DNA from: an uncultured Aquimarina sp. | Lineage (GTDB): Bacteria > Bacteroidota > Bacteroidia > Flavobacteriales > Flavobacteriaceae | Direction of reading: 5' to 3' | NCBI GenBank assembly: GCA_947496705.1 | Contig: CANMDW010000001.1 | Span: 992,001-1,056,000 of the forward strand | Length of the DNA: 64,000 bases | Shown here: positions 17,782 through 28,600 of the stretch, in pieces | Numbering within the stretch: the stretch's first letter is position 1 | Layout of the letters: each line of letters begins with the position of its first letter | Made by a program: the position numbers and the translations under genes | The notes under the pieces: model-generated | Told to the model about the DNA's origin: nothing | What the model saw: the letters and a program-made list of their open reading frames with translations, nothing else | The model's database searches: none

Positions 17782-20700
17782 ATGAAAAATGATCCTGAAA
17801 ATACAAAGGGTAGTCCCGAGCAATCCAAAACCAACGACATAAGTTCATTAACTCAAGAGCGGGCTACAGCATCCAATGCTATAGAGATTCCCTCTATCTC
17901 GCTACCAAAAGGTGGAGGAGCTCTAAAAGGAATTGATGAAAAATTTAAAGTTAATTCGTCCAACGGTACCGCCGGTTTTAGAATTCCTATACCTGCCACA
18001 CCAGGGCGCAATGGGTTTTCGCCTTCACTTTCTATAAATTATAATTCCGGAGCTGGTAATACTCCTTTCGGATTGGGCTGGTCTCTTAATTATCCCAGTA
18101 TCCAGCGTAAAACGGATAGAAAAATCCCACGATATCTTGAAGGAACAGATGAAGACACCTTTATGTTCTCAGGAGCAGAAGATCTGGTGCCTTTTCTGGA
18201 AGAAAATAGTAATGGTAACGGATTTGATGAGAAAATAAAAAGCACTCCTGATGGATATTCTGTAAAACAGTACCGACCACGAATTGAAGGTGGATTTGTG
18301 CGTATAGAAAAAATACAGCATCCCAGTTATGGCATATATTGGAAAGTAACCACACGTGATAATACAACTACCATTTTTGGGAGAAGCACCTTAGCAAGAA
18401 TTTCGGATCCAAAAGATTCCTCCAGAATATATCAATGGATGCCAGAGTTTAGTTATGATGACAAGGGCAACTGGATAGCATATCACTACAAAAAAGACAC
18501 AAATCTCAATGAAGATGGATCGCCTATCATGGATGATAATATCCCTAATCACATCTTTGAAAAAAACAGAAAATCCGGCTTAGCCCCATTTACAAATACC
18601 TATCTCAAACGAATTGTGTATGGCAACCGAAAAGCATATCATGCAGACCCTCTAAAACCCTATGACCCACAACCTCCAATAGAGAAAGAATATTTCTTTG
18701 AAATGGTGCTGGATTATGGAGAGCATAATTTGCAAAACCCTACTCCCCAAGATACTGGTATATGGAATTATCGCAACGATACTTTCTCATCGTATCGATC
18801 AGGATTCGAAATCAGAACCAATCGCTTATGTAAACGAATTTTGATGTTTCATCATTTTAAGGATGAAAAACAATTTGCAGACACCCCTGAAGCAACCGAT
18901 TTTGGAGAGAACTACCTGGTTCGCTCCCTTGATCTTACGCATGAACCATCTTCTATAAATGATTCGGGCCAAACAGAAGTTACCTATCTAAAAGCTTTTA
19001 CACAAAACGGATATATACGAAAATCTGATGGCAGCTATGCTAAAAAAGCACTTCCCCCTATAGAGTTTACTTATCAAAAACTCCATTGGAATACAACGAT
19101 AAAAACAGTGAGCGAAGAAAACATTATGAACGCCCCTGTTGGGCTTACCAATAACTATCAGTGGGTAGATCTGTATGGAGAAGGGATTTCAGGCATACTT
19201 ACAGAACAGGGAGAAGGATGGTTCTATAAAAGCAATTTGGGGAATACCGCAGATGATAACGAAGTGACTTTTACATCTGCTCAAAAAGTGATCTCAAAAC
19301 CCTCATTTTCAGGATTATCACAAGGAATTTTATCCCTTCAGGATCTGGAAGCAAACGGACAAAAACAAGTGGTTGCGCATAGCAAAGGAATTCAGGGGTA
19401 TTTTGAATTAGACGAAGACAAGAATTGGAAGCCTTTCAGAACTTTCGATCAGATAACCAACATCGATTTACAAAACCCCAATATACGCTTCCTTGATCTG
19501 GATGGAGATGGACAACCAGAATTGGTAATGACAGATGAAAATGTATTTACCTGGTATGCAGCTGATGGAAAACGCGGATATCTACCAGCAGTCCATATTC
19601 TCAAGGCACTAGAAGAAGAACAAGGCCCTACTATTGTATTTGCTGATAGTGAACAAACCCTATTCCTGGCAGATATGTGTGGAGATGGCTTGACAGACAT
19701 TGTGAGGATCCGTAATGGCGAAATTTGCTATTGGGCCAATATGGGGTATGGCAAATTCAGCGCAAAAATTACCATGGATAATGTCCCGCTCTTTGATCAT
19801 CAGAATCAATTTAACCCTCAATATTTACATCTGGCAGATGTGAGCGGAACCGGAGCTACAGATATCATCTATCTGGGAGAAAACACATTCAAGGCTTTTA
19901 TCAATTTAAGTGGGAATGCCTGGAGTGAAGCACACGTAATTGAGCCTTTCACTTCTATGGACAACCATAGTAAACTATCGGTAGTGGATCTGTTAGGTAC
20001 AGGAACCTCCTGTATTGTTTGGTCTTCAGACCTCCCTGCTTATTCTAATGCTCCTATGCGCTATATCGATTTGATGAACAGTAAAAAACCTCATGTATTA
20101 ATACATTACAAAAATAATCTGGGTAAGGAAACCACCATTGAGTACAAAAGCTCAACTCATTTTTATGTAAAAGATAAGTTAGAAGGCACTCCATGGATCA
20201 CCAAACTCCCTTTTCCCGTGCAAGTGATCAGTAAAATGATTGTCGAAGAAAAAATCACCAATGTCCGGTTCTCCAGCAAATACAGCTACCACCATGGGTA
20301 TTATGACCATACCGAACGAGAATTCAGGGGTTTCGGCAGGGTAGAACAACTGGATACAGAATTGTATCATAGCTGGAGTTCTAATAATCAAGGAAATCAA
20401 CTCGAATCTGCATCGGCATTATATCAACCACCTGTGCTAACCAAAACCTGGTATCATACCGGAGCATTTTTTGATCGTACCAAAATAACCACCCAATACA
20501 AACAGGAATATTGGTTAGAGGAGTATGACAAGGCTTTTCCGAATGCACCAATATCAGTTATAGAGCCTGAACTCGAAGATGCTCGTATAGTAGCGGCTCA
20601 AAATCTAACTAATACACAAATTATCGATCAATTGAGTGCAGGCGAATGGCAGGAAGCATTAAGAGCCTGCAAAGGAATGGTACTGCGGCAAGAAGTTTTC

Positions 20701-23700
20701 ACATTGGATGGTAAAGAAAATGACGAAAATTCAATGCAAAAACAAGCTAAACCGTATAGTGTAGCTACTCATAATTGTCATATCCAGCTCCTGCAACCAA
20801 GAAATAACAACAAATATGCTGTATTTATGGTGACTGAAAATGAAGCCATTTCTATACACTATGAACGAGATGAAACCGATCCGAGAGTTGCACATACATT
20901 GAATACAAAAATTGATGAATTAGGTCAAATCCTGGAAGCTGCTGCAGTGGTGTATCCAAGAAAACAAATACAAACAGAGTTACCGGTCGAAATTCAGGAA
21001 AAACAGGCACAAACTCATATCATCTATACTCAAAACCGGTTTACCAATGATGTTATACTACCCCATGCTTATCGTCTGAGGGTGACAGCAGCAACCAAAA
21101 CCTATGAAATAACGGGGCTGACCCCTTCAACATCTCTATATCAGATAGCGGATTTCGAAGATATACTTGCATCAGCCAGTACTGAAATTGCCTATCATGA
21201 AAATACTACAGCAGGCAATATTGAAAGACGGCTCATTGAAGATGTACAAACCTTGTATCAAAAGGATGACCTGACGGCTTCTCTTCCTTTGGGCACTATC
21301 GAATCCAAAGGCTTTGGCTATGAAAGTTATCAGCTGGCGTATACACCCGATCTGATACAACATATTTTCGGTAGTAAAATTATAGATATGGATGGCATCA
21401 TGGAGGAAGGGCGATTTTTAAAACAAGAGGAGCATTGGTGGATCCGTTCCGGAACCGTACAATTGCTTGATCCTCTTAATAATGAAACCTTTATTGACGC
21501 ACAAAACCGTTTTTATACCCCTCTTTCATATACAGATCCGTTTGGATCGGTAACTCAGATTTCATATTACAAGAATTATTTCCTGATGACTGATGGTACA
21601 ACCGATGCTGTTGGAAATCAAACAAGTGTTGAACGTTTTAACTTTCGCACCTTATCGCCCACCCTTATGAAAGATAGCAATGACAACTTATCAGAAGTGT
21701 TGTTGGATGAATTGGGCCTGGTCAAGGCCATCGCAATTATGGGAAAAGGTAATGAAGCCGATGATTTGCAGGGCTTGAGTGAAATCACTTCTGAGGCAGA
21801 GCACAACCTCATCCAGCAATATTTTACTCTTTCGGATACATCGGCGCTGCGGGATACAGCGCGACAATTACTACAGCATGCTACCGGACGGTTTGTATAC
21901 AACTTTCATCAGTACCAAACTTCTGTTTTCTTACAGGAAGAACAGCTAGAACAAAACCCTGATACACTTCCTTGTGCAATTGTAAAAATACTACCTACAG
22001 TGACCGGAAGTATTATCCGGGAAGATCACCATCAAGTCAATTCAAATAGCCGGTTACTACTTAGCTTTGAATATGCTGATGGTATGGGAAATGTGGCCAT
22101 GGTCAAATCACAAGCGGAGCCTGGTGAAGCCTTACATCTCAATCTACAGCCAAACTGTGGGTATACATTAGAAATTGTAGATACTACTACCAATAATCAA
22201 TTGCGATGGATCGGTAATGGACGAACCGTACTCAATAACAAAGGTAATCCGGTAAAGCAATATGAGCCTTATTTTTCTGTAAATCCTTTTTATGAGGATG
22301 CAAAAGAATTGGTAGAACGAGGAGTGACACCCATTATCTATTATGATGCAGCTGGCAGAAATACTCGAACCGAATTGCCAGATGGCACCTTTACCAAAAT
22401 AGAATTTGATGCCTGGTTACAACGAAGTTATGATCAAAATGACACCGTTTTGGATAGCCAATGGTATATTGATCAGGGAAATCCAGATCCAAATGGATCC
22501 GCACCAACAGATAAAAATCAATTGGCAGCCTGGAAAGCAGCCCAGCACCACAATACTCCTTCTGTAGTTCATTTGGATACCTTAGGAAGACCAGTATATA
22601 GTATTGCTCATAATCGCGTATCGGGAATAGATGAGTTTTATGAAACCATTATCCATCTGGATATCGAAGGCAACGCCAGGTCCGTTGTAGATGCCAGAGG
22701 CAATACCGTTATGTCTTATCAATATGATTTGTTAGGTCATAGAGTGTATCAAAACAGTATGGATGCTGGAGAGCGATGGATATTGGGTAATGTCGCGGGC
22801 AATCCTTTACGTTCCTGGGATAGTCGCAATCACATGACATCCAGTATCTATGATGCATTACAACGTCTACTGGAAACAAGGGTACAAGGAGGTGGTGGAG
22901 ATACACCTTTGGATCATATATTTTCAAAAACAATCTATGGTGAAGGACAAACCAATGATAAAGCAAATAACCTGCGTGGGCAGGTAGTAACGCAATATGA
23001 TACCGCAGGTAAAACCGAGGTGATTCAATTTGATTTTAAAGGAAATCCTCTGGAAAGCTCCCGACGTTTCGCTATCGATTACAAACAAGTTCCCAATTGG
23101 GAAGGAACCGATCTGGATACAGCTTTAGAAACCGAAACATTTATAACTACAATCGCCTATGATGCCTTAAACCGGGTGATCAGTTCTACCACTCCCGATG
23201 GAAGCATCACCATACCCGGTTACAATGAAGCTGGTTTATTGGAAACCGTACAGGTACAACTAGCATCTATTGGGAATACACCTCCAGAAGTCAAAACTTT
23301 TGTGCAAAAAATCAATTATGATGAAAAAGGACAACGCCAAAATATCCTTTATGGCAATAATGTGAGAACGACCTATTATTATGATCCTTTTACCTTTCGC
23401 CTGATACATCTCCATAGCAGAAAACAAAGCAATGAGCTGCTTCAGGATTTACAATATACTTATGATCCTGCGGGGAATATCACTGAAATTGAGGACCAGG
23501 CCATCCCCACCATCTTTTTTGGGAACCACCAGATGGAACCCAAATCTCAATATACCTATGATGCTCTGTATCGGCTGGTCGAAGCTAAAGGAAGGGAACA
23601 TATTGCCCAGGTAGACCATGGCAATGAAGATAATTGGAGCGATTTGCCTTTTCTGAAACAATATAGCACCAACGATCCTATGGCCTGGCGTACGTATACG

Positions 23701-25557
23701 CAAAGCTATCAATACGATGCCGTTGGCAACATACTACAAATGAATCATAATGCCACTGGTGGTAGTTGGACACGAAGTTACCAATATGAAACCAATAACA
23801 ACAGGTTGATGAGCACAACAGTGGGCGATCAAACTTATACCTATCCACATGATATAACCCATGGCTACATTACCCAAATGCCACATCTATCGCTAATGCA
23901 ATGGAATTTTAAAGAAGAATTGCAAGCCACCGCCCGGCAAGTGATCAACAATGGTATTCCTGAAATCACCTACTATGTATATGATGGCAGTGGGCAGCGG
24001 GTACGTAAGATCACCGAAAATGAGGGCGGAACTACCAAAAAAGATGAGCGTATCTATCTGGGAGGTATAGAGATCTACCGGAAGCATAGCGGTACCAATA
24101 CAGGTTTGGAAAGGATTACGCTACATATCATTGATGACAGTGGAAGGATCGCTATGGTAGATACGCGAAATGAAGTAAATGATGAGACAGATGGCAGAAC
24201 CCTTCGCTATCAACTAGGCAACCATTTAGGATCTGCAGCATTGGAACTCAATCAAACCGCCGAGGTGATCTCCTATGAAGAATACCACCCCTACGGGACT
24301 ACTTCTTATCAGGCAGTGAATGCAGCTATCAAAACCGCTGCCAAACGCTACCGCTATACCGGGATGGAGCGGGACGAAGAGACTGGATTCAGCTATCACT
24401 CGGCACGGTATTATTTGCCTTGGCTGGGCAGGTGGTTGAGTAGTGATCCGATTGGGATTGGTGATGGGGTGAATTTGTATAGGTATGCTTCCAATAATCC
24501 GCTAATTTTTATTGACCTTTCTGGCAATAATAATGAAGATTGGCAGCAAGTAGAAACCGAAGACCCTAATGCAACTTACCACCAAAATATTAATACTGGC
24601 ACAGTAATAAGACAAGCCCCTGGTGTTAGAGAAGTCTGGGCATCAGAAAGTGGAGTAGCCGGTGAGTATGTAGCTGTTTATCAGGAATACCACTTTGCAG
24701 ATGACCATTTTATTTTGAACCCGAGTCCTACCGAATCTAAATCTCAACCAGTGGAGGAACCGACATCCTCTACTCCAAAAGAAGAAGAAACCTCAACTTT
24801 AGAGACTGCAGCTGATATTGCAACTGATTTTATCCCTATTGTAGGTAGTGGAAAGGATTTATATAGGGGGATTAGAGATGGGGACGCATTTGGAATCGCT
24901 ATAGGTATTGGAGGTCTTGCACTGGACATTGTTACTCTGGGCAGTAGTAGTTTGGTAAAAGGTGCCGTAAAAACAGGTGTTAAACAAGGGGCTAAACAAT
25001 TAGCAAAGGAAGGTGTTAAAAAAGGTCTTAAGAAAACAGTAGAAAAAGGCTCTAAAGAACTCGCCGAAAAGGGTGCCAAAGAGTTAGCAGAAACAGGTGG
25101 AAAAAAAGCACTTAAAGAAGCTTCTCCTTCAAAACTTGGAACATTGGTTGGTACTAGTCGTTCTCAAATGCGAAGAGCAGCAGCAAAAAAAATAGCTGAG
25201 ATGACGGATCACCCCTTAAAGTTTTTACTGGATTCTTCTGGTAAATTCAAAAGACCACCAAATAGAAAACATTCAACACTGTTTAACAGACCTGAAATTA
25301 TAGAGATGGGTCATATAGTTAGTAATAAAGCAGGGGGAGTGGAAAAGGTTATGCTTCAAGCAGCATGGATCAATCAGCGAAATAATGTTATAGCTGAGGG
25401 AATGAAGAAAGGAGGCAAGAACTTAGGTGTGTATATAGAAAATATTGCAATTGATATTGGTGGTGTTGCTGTTGGTTTAGAGACAGCTAAATGGTGGGTC
25501 AAAGAAGGCTTACTTTCAAAAAAGGTATTTGAAAATGCCTACAGATTGGTTTTCTAA
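17782..25557 (+). CDS. fused TcB-TcC toxin protein (SpvB, Rhs) with C-terminal toxin domain
   Basis: The 2591-residue protein combines the B and C subunits of a Tc (ABC) toxin. An SpvB-type domain begins near residue 37 (ISLPKGGGALKG; GTAGFRIPIPATPGRNGFSP). FG-GAP-like repeats follow (DLDGDGQPELVM near 571; CGDGLTDIVRIRNGEICYWANMG near 631; DVSGTGATDIIYLG near 687), then TcdB-middle regions, and from about residue 1500 YD-rich Rhs repeats that form the cocoon. The Rhs core ends at about 2189-2248 (RYYLPWLGRWLSSDPIG; NLYRYASNNPLIFIDLSGN). The variable C-terminal 343 residues hold a pretoxin helix pair (DFIPIVGSGKDLYRG, about 2348) and a His-containing domain (MGHIVSNKAGG, His 2511). No signal peptide is present. 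No immunity gene follows. Confidence 0.93.
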   Translation: MKNDPENTKGSPEQSKTNDISSLTQERATASNAIEIPSISLPKGGGALKGIDEKFKVNSSNGTAGFRIPIPATPGRNGFSPSLSINYNSGAGNTPFGLGWSLNYPSIQRKTDRKIPRYLEGTDEDTFMFSGAEDLVPFLEENSNGNGFDEKIKSTPDGYSVKQYRPRIEGGFVRIEKIQHPSYGIYWKVTTRDNTTTIFGRSTLARISDPKDSSRIYQWMPEFSYDDKGNWIAYHYKKDTNLNEDGSPIMDDNIPNHIFEKNRKSGLAPFTNTYLKRIVYGNRKAYHADPLKPYDPQPPIEKEYFFEMVLDYGEHNLQNPTPQDTGIWNYRNDTFSSYRSGFEIRTNRLCKRILMFHHFKDEKQFADTPEATDFGENYLVRSLDLTHEPSSINDSGQTEVTYLKAFTQNGYIRKSDGSYAKKALPPIEFTYQKLHWNTTIKTVSEENIMNAPVGLTNNYQWVDLYGEGISGILTEQGEGWFYKSNLGNTADDNEVTFTSAQKVISKPSFSGLSQGILSLQDLEANGQKQVVAHSKGIQGYFELDEDKNWKPFRTFDQITNIDLQNPNIRFLDLDGDGQPELVMTDENVFTWYAADGKRGYLPAVHILKALEEEQGPTIVFADSEQTLFLADMCGDGLTDIVRIRNGEICYWANMGYGKFSAKITMDNVPLFDHQNQFNPQYLHLADVSGTGATDIIYLGENTFKAFINLSGNAWSEAHVIEPFTSMDNHSKLSVVDLLGTGTSCIVWSSDLPAYSNAPMRYIDLMNSKKPHVLIHYKNNLGKETTIEYKSSTHFYVKDKLEGTPWITKLPFPVQVISKMIVEEKITNVRFSSKYSYHHGYYDHTEREFRGFGRVEQLDTELYHSWSSNNQGNQLESASALYQPPVLTKTWYHTGAFFDRTKITTQYKQEYWLEEYDKAFPNAPISVIEPELEDARIVAAQNLTNTQIIDQLSAGEWQEALRACKGMVLRQEVFTLDGKENDENSMQKQAKPYSVATHNCHIQLLQPRNNNKYAVFMVTENEAISIHYERDETDPRVAHTLNTKIDELGQILEAAAVVYPRKQIQTELPVEIQEKQAQTHIIYTQNRFTNDVILPHAYRLRVTAATKTYEITGLTPSTSLYQIADFEDILASASTEIAYHENTTAGNIERRLIEDVQTLYQKDDLTASLPLGTIESKGFGYESYQLAYTPDLIQHIFGSKIIDMDGIMEEGRFLKQEEHWWIRSGTVQLLDPLNNETFIDAQNRFYTPLSYTDPFGSVTQISYYKNYFLMTDGTTDAVGNQTSVERFNFRTLSPTLMKDSNDNLSEVLLDELGLVKAIAIMGKGNEADDLQGLSEITSEAEHNLIQQYFTLSDTSALRDTARQLLQHATGRFVYNFHQYQTSVFLQEEQLEQNPDTLPCAIVKILPTVTGSIIREDHHQVNSNSRLLLSFEYADGMGNVAMVKSQAEPGEALHLNLQPNCGYTLEIVDTTTNNQLRWIGNGRTVLNNKGNPVKQYEPYFSVNPFYEDAKELVERGVTPIIYYDAAGRNTRTELPDGTFTKIEFDAWLQRSYDQNDTVLDSQWYIDQGNPDPNGSAPTDKNQLAAWKAAQHHNTPSVVHLDTLGRPVYSIAHNRVSGIDEFYETIIHLDIEGNARSVVDARGNTVMSYQYDLLGHRVYQNSMDAGERWILGNVAGNPLRSWDSRNHMTSSIYDALQRLLETRVQGGGGDTPLDHIFSKTIYGEGQTNDKANNLRGQVVTQYDTAGKTEVIQFDFKGNPLESSRRFAIDYKQVPNWEGTDLDTALETETFITTIAYDALNRVISSTTPDGSITIPGYNEAGLLETVQVQLASIGNTPPEVKTFVQKINYDEKGQRQNILYGNNVRTTYYYDPFTFRLIHLHSRKQSNELLQDLQYTYDPAGNITEIEDQAIPTIFFGNHQMEPKSQYTYDALYRLVEAKGREHIAQVDHGNEDNWSDLPFLKQYSTNDPMAWRTYTQSYQYDAVGNILQMNHNATGGSWTRSYQYETNNNRLMSTTVGDQTYTYPHDITHGYITQMPHLSLMQWNFKEELQATARQVINNGIPEITYYVYDGSGQRVRKITENEGGTTKKDERIYLGGIEIYRKHSGTNTGLERITLHIIDDSGRIAMVDTRNEVNDETDGRTLRYQLGNHLGSAALELNQTAEVISYEEYHPYGTTSYQAVNAAIKTAAKRYRYTGMERDEETGFSYHSARYYLPWLGRWLSSDPIGIGDGVNLYRYASNNPLIFIDLSGNNNEDWQQVETEDPNATYHQNINTGTVIRQAPGVREVWASESGVAGEYVAVYQEYHFADDHFILNPSPTESKSQPVEEPTSSTPKEEETSTLETAADIATDFIPIVGSGKDLYRGIRDGDAFGIAIGIGGLALDIVTLGSSSLVKGAVKTGVKQGAKQLAKEGVKKGLKKTVEKGSKELAEKGAKELAETGGKKALKEASPSKLGTLVGTSRSQMRRAAAKKIAEMTDHPLKFLLDSSGKFKRPPNRKHSTLFNRPEIIEMGHIVSNKAGGVEKVMLQAAWINQRNNVIAEGMKKGGKNLGVYIENIAIDIGGVAVGLETAKWWVKEGLLSKKVFENAYRLVF

Positions 25558-25693
25558 TATTGATATTATATAAGAACCTGCTCCGCAAAGCCTGCCTTGT
25601 CAGTCAAACAGGGTTCCAGACTTCGTGGAAGAACACACAAGAAGATAACAACATACAACAAAAAATAAAAAGAAAACAAAAAAAATTAAAACC
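25558..25693. other. short spacer between toxin genes
   Basis: This 136-bp spacer has no ORF that could be an immunity gene. The last ~60 bases before the TcA start are almost purely A-rich, which is the usual translation-initiation context in this phylum. No terminator is seen, so both toxin genes are probably cotranscribed. Confidence 0.6.
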
Positions 25694-28600
25694 ATGGCAA
25701 CAATCATAAAAAAAATCAAAGCTCCCATCACCTATGGGGAAAGAGGAGAACATATAGGCAATCTTCAGCAAGCATGTATCCAATTAGGGTTTATTATTGC
25801 TAGTGAAGAAGAGTTAAAAAACCTGTATTTTCAGGAAGCAACGCTAAGTGCTTTACAACGTTTCCAAACAGCACAACGACTTCCGGTAACAGAAACCTTG
25901 GATAGTGCTACAGCTTCTAAACTTAATAGTTTATTGTTTCTAGACGACACTCCCGTTTTTGAAATATCGGGCACTGTTTTGGACTCGTATAGAAAACCAA
26001 TACCAGGTCATAAAGTCATCGCATTTGATGTCGATCTAAGAGGTGCTGCGATATATGGTTCAGTCCAGAGTCTGGAGGAAATACAGGAAAAAGGTGGTCT
26101 TGAAATTCTGGGAGAAGCAAAGACAGATCGAAAAGGTGAGTATACCATATGGTTTGGGCAACCTGATTTTCAACAGGCAGAACGGGATCTGGCAGATGTT
26201 GTTGCATATGGTGTTGAAGAAAGCATCGATGATACCGGTAGTAGTACCAATACGATTACAGGAATTTCGCGTTTGGCCTATAAAAAAGAATATGAAAGAA
26301 AGAACAGGATTGAACGCCTGGATATTCGTTTATCAAGTGACCGATATCAGGCATTAACTGAATATGCACGTATCCTACAGGAAGTTACTCCTTTTTTACG
26401 GGAGTCAGACATAGAATTACAGCAGCTTAGTACTTCTGAAGATCAGATTTCCTTTTTATCAGAAGAAATTAATTGGGATCTGTCTAAAGTGCGAGCATTG
26501 GTTTTGGCTGCCGATATTTTGCAATCGAACAAGAAACTGGACTTGAACCAGGAATTATTATATGGCTTGGGAAGTCAGCAAATACCTTTAAACCCATTTT
26601 CTTTGGGAAGTACGTCTATAGCGACTTTAAAAAGATCTTTAAGTCAAGCGATCGCATTGAATAGTATTGCTACATATACCGATGATGAGATTGAGGCATT
26701 TTGCCAACAATTGCATTCGTTGATGATCAGGGCATCTTTAGACACGACCAGAGAAGATAGCAATGCAACTCCCAGAAGCTTTTTTAATCTGGCATTACCC
26801 GATAGACAAGATCTACAAGAACGATTGCTTATGGATTATGTTAATCACGAAGGCTCTCCCGATTCCTTTTGGGATTCTATCGACCAACATCCTATTTTTA
26901 GGGAACAACCAGAATTACTGCTAGAATTGGATAAAGTAGGTCAGTTAGCTCTACTATTCGATCATCATCTCCCATTAGTAGAAGAATTATGGGGAAGAGA
27001 CGATATTTCCAAAGTAAGTGAGCTTTTAGAAATCGAAGACGAAGAATGGCTCGAAATTTTAGACAGAACCGGATTGCCTTTCACCTATAGAGAAGATGAA
27101 TCAAGAGATCAGATGGAATTATATATGCGTGCATTGCAGGAGAAGTTAAATGCTACCTATCCTACCCAAAAAGTAGCGTATATGGTGAATCAACGTGCAT
27201 TACAATTACAAAATCCCGAAGTAGCATCAGAGGTTACATCATTTCTGAATCAGCAGGAGGATTTTGATTTTAGAAGTTCGAGAATCATCGATTTTGAAGA
27301 TCAGATAGCTGAAATCTCTGGAAATCAAAGAGATGCTGTGATAGAAGAATTGAAGGGAATGCAGCGGATATTTCAACTAAGTCCTACTCCTGAAGCTATG
27401 TCTAAACTGAGTGAAATAGGACTGAATTCTGCATTTCATATCAGCCGGATCCCCAGGCAAAGTTTTATGGATCAATATGGTGAGCAATTAGGAGATGAAA
27501 TTGCTTTCAACATCTATGAAAAAGCTTCTTATATGCAGGCAAGAAACACCTATGCCTATACAAAAGTCAATGAAATGCAATTCGGTATAACCCCAGGATT
27601 GATATGGGGTGACAAGAAGAAAGAAGAAGTGCAACAAATTATAGAACAGTATATCCCTAATTGGGAAACCTTATTCGGGCGATTAGATATTTGTGAATGC
27701 GAACATTGTCGTTCGGTTTTTAGTCCTGCAGCATATCTTGTGGATATCCTTCAATTTTTAAAGGAAAGCACTCCTAACCAGGATTCTCCAAAAAAGAACC
27801 CCTATATGATGATGGCTAAAAGACGGCCAGATATTGCCCATCTGCCTCTCACCTGTGAAAATACACATACTGTTATTCCTTATATTGATTTGGTCAATGA
27901 AATTCTGGAATACTATGTTGTACATGATAAAATCGAAGCAACAGCAGCACATGATACTGACGAGGCAACAACTGATGAATTACAGGCAGAACCACAATAC
28001 ACACTGATAGATGCTTACAAAAAGTTAGCACAAGCCGTCTATCCCTTTTCATTGCCCTATCATCAACCTCTGGATGTAATTCATCAATATATGGAGCATC
28101 TGGATGTAGATTATGCAAATCTTATTTCTATGTATGGAAATGATCAAAACCTGGCAATCCAAGGATTTCAGGCTGCTATGGCGCTGAAAATAAATCCAGC
28201 GCAATACGAGGTTATTACACAACAATCTTTTGATGGAACCCCTGTAAATACTTCTCTATGGGAATATTACGGCTATACGGCAGAACAGGTGTCAAAATTA
28301 GTGAACGGTATTCCTACCATCCGTTTGTGGAAAGAGTGGTTAATTGAAGTTCCTGAATTTCTTAAAAGAGCCGGATTAGCATATACAGAACTGGTCGCGT
28401 TACTAAAAACAAGATTGATCAATCCTCATCCAGAATATGTAATTTTTCTGGAGAATATTCAGAGGCATACCGAATATTCATCCAATGAATTTTACGGGAT
28501 ATTAAATCAGGTCTATTCTGGAAATCAAACTCCGGAGGATCATCCTGATTTGCTATTGGCACTACAAATGGAAAACCTGGCCACGGGAAGATTTACAAAT

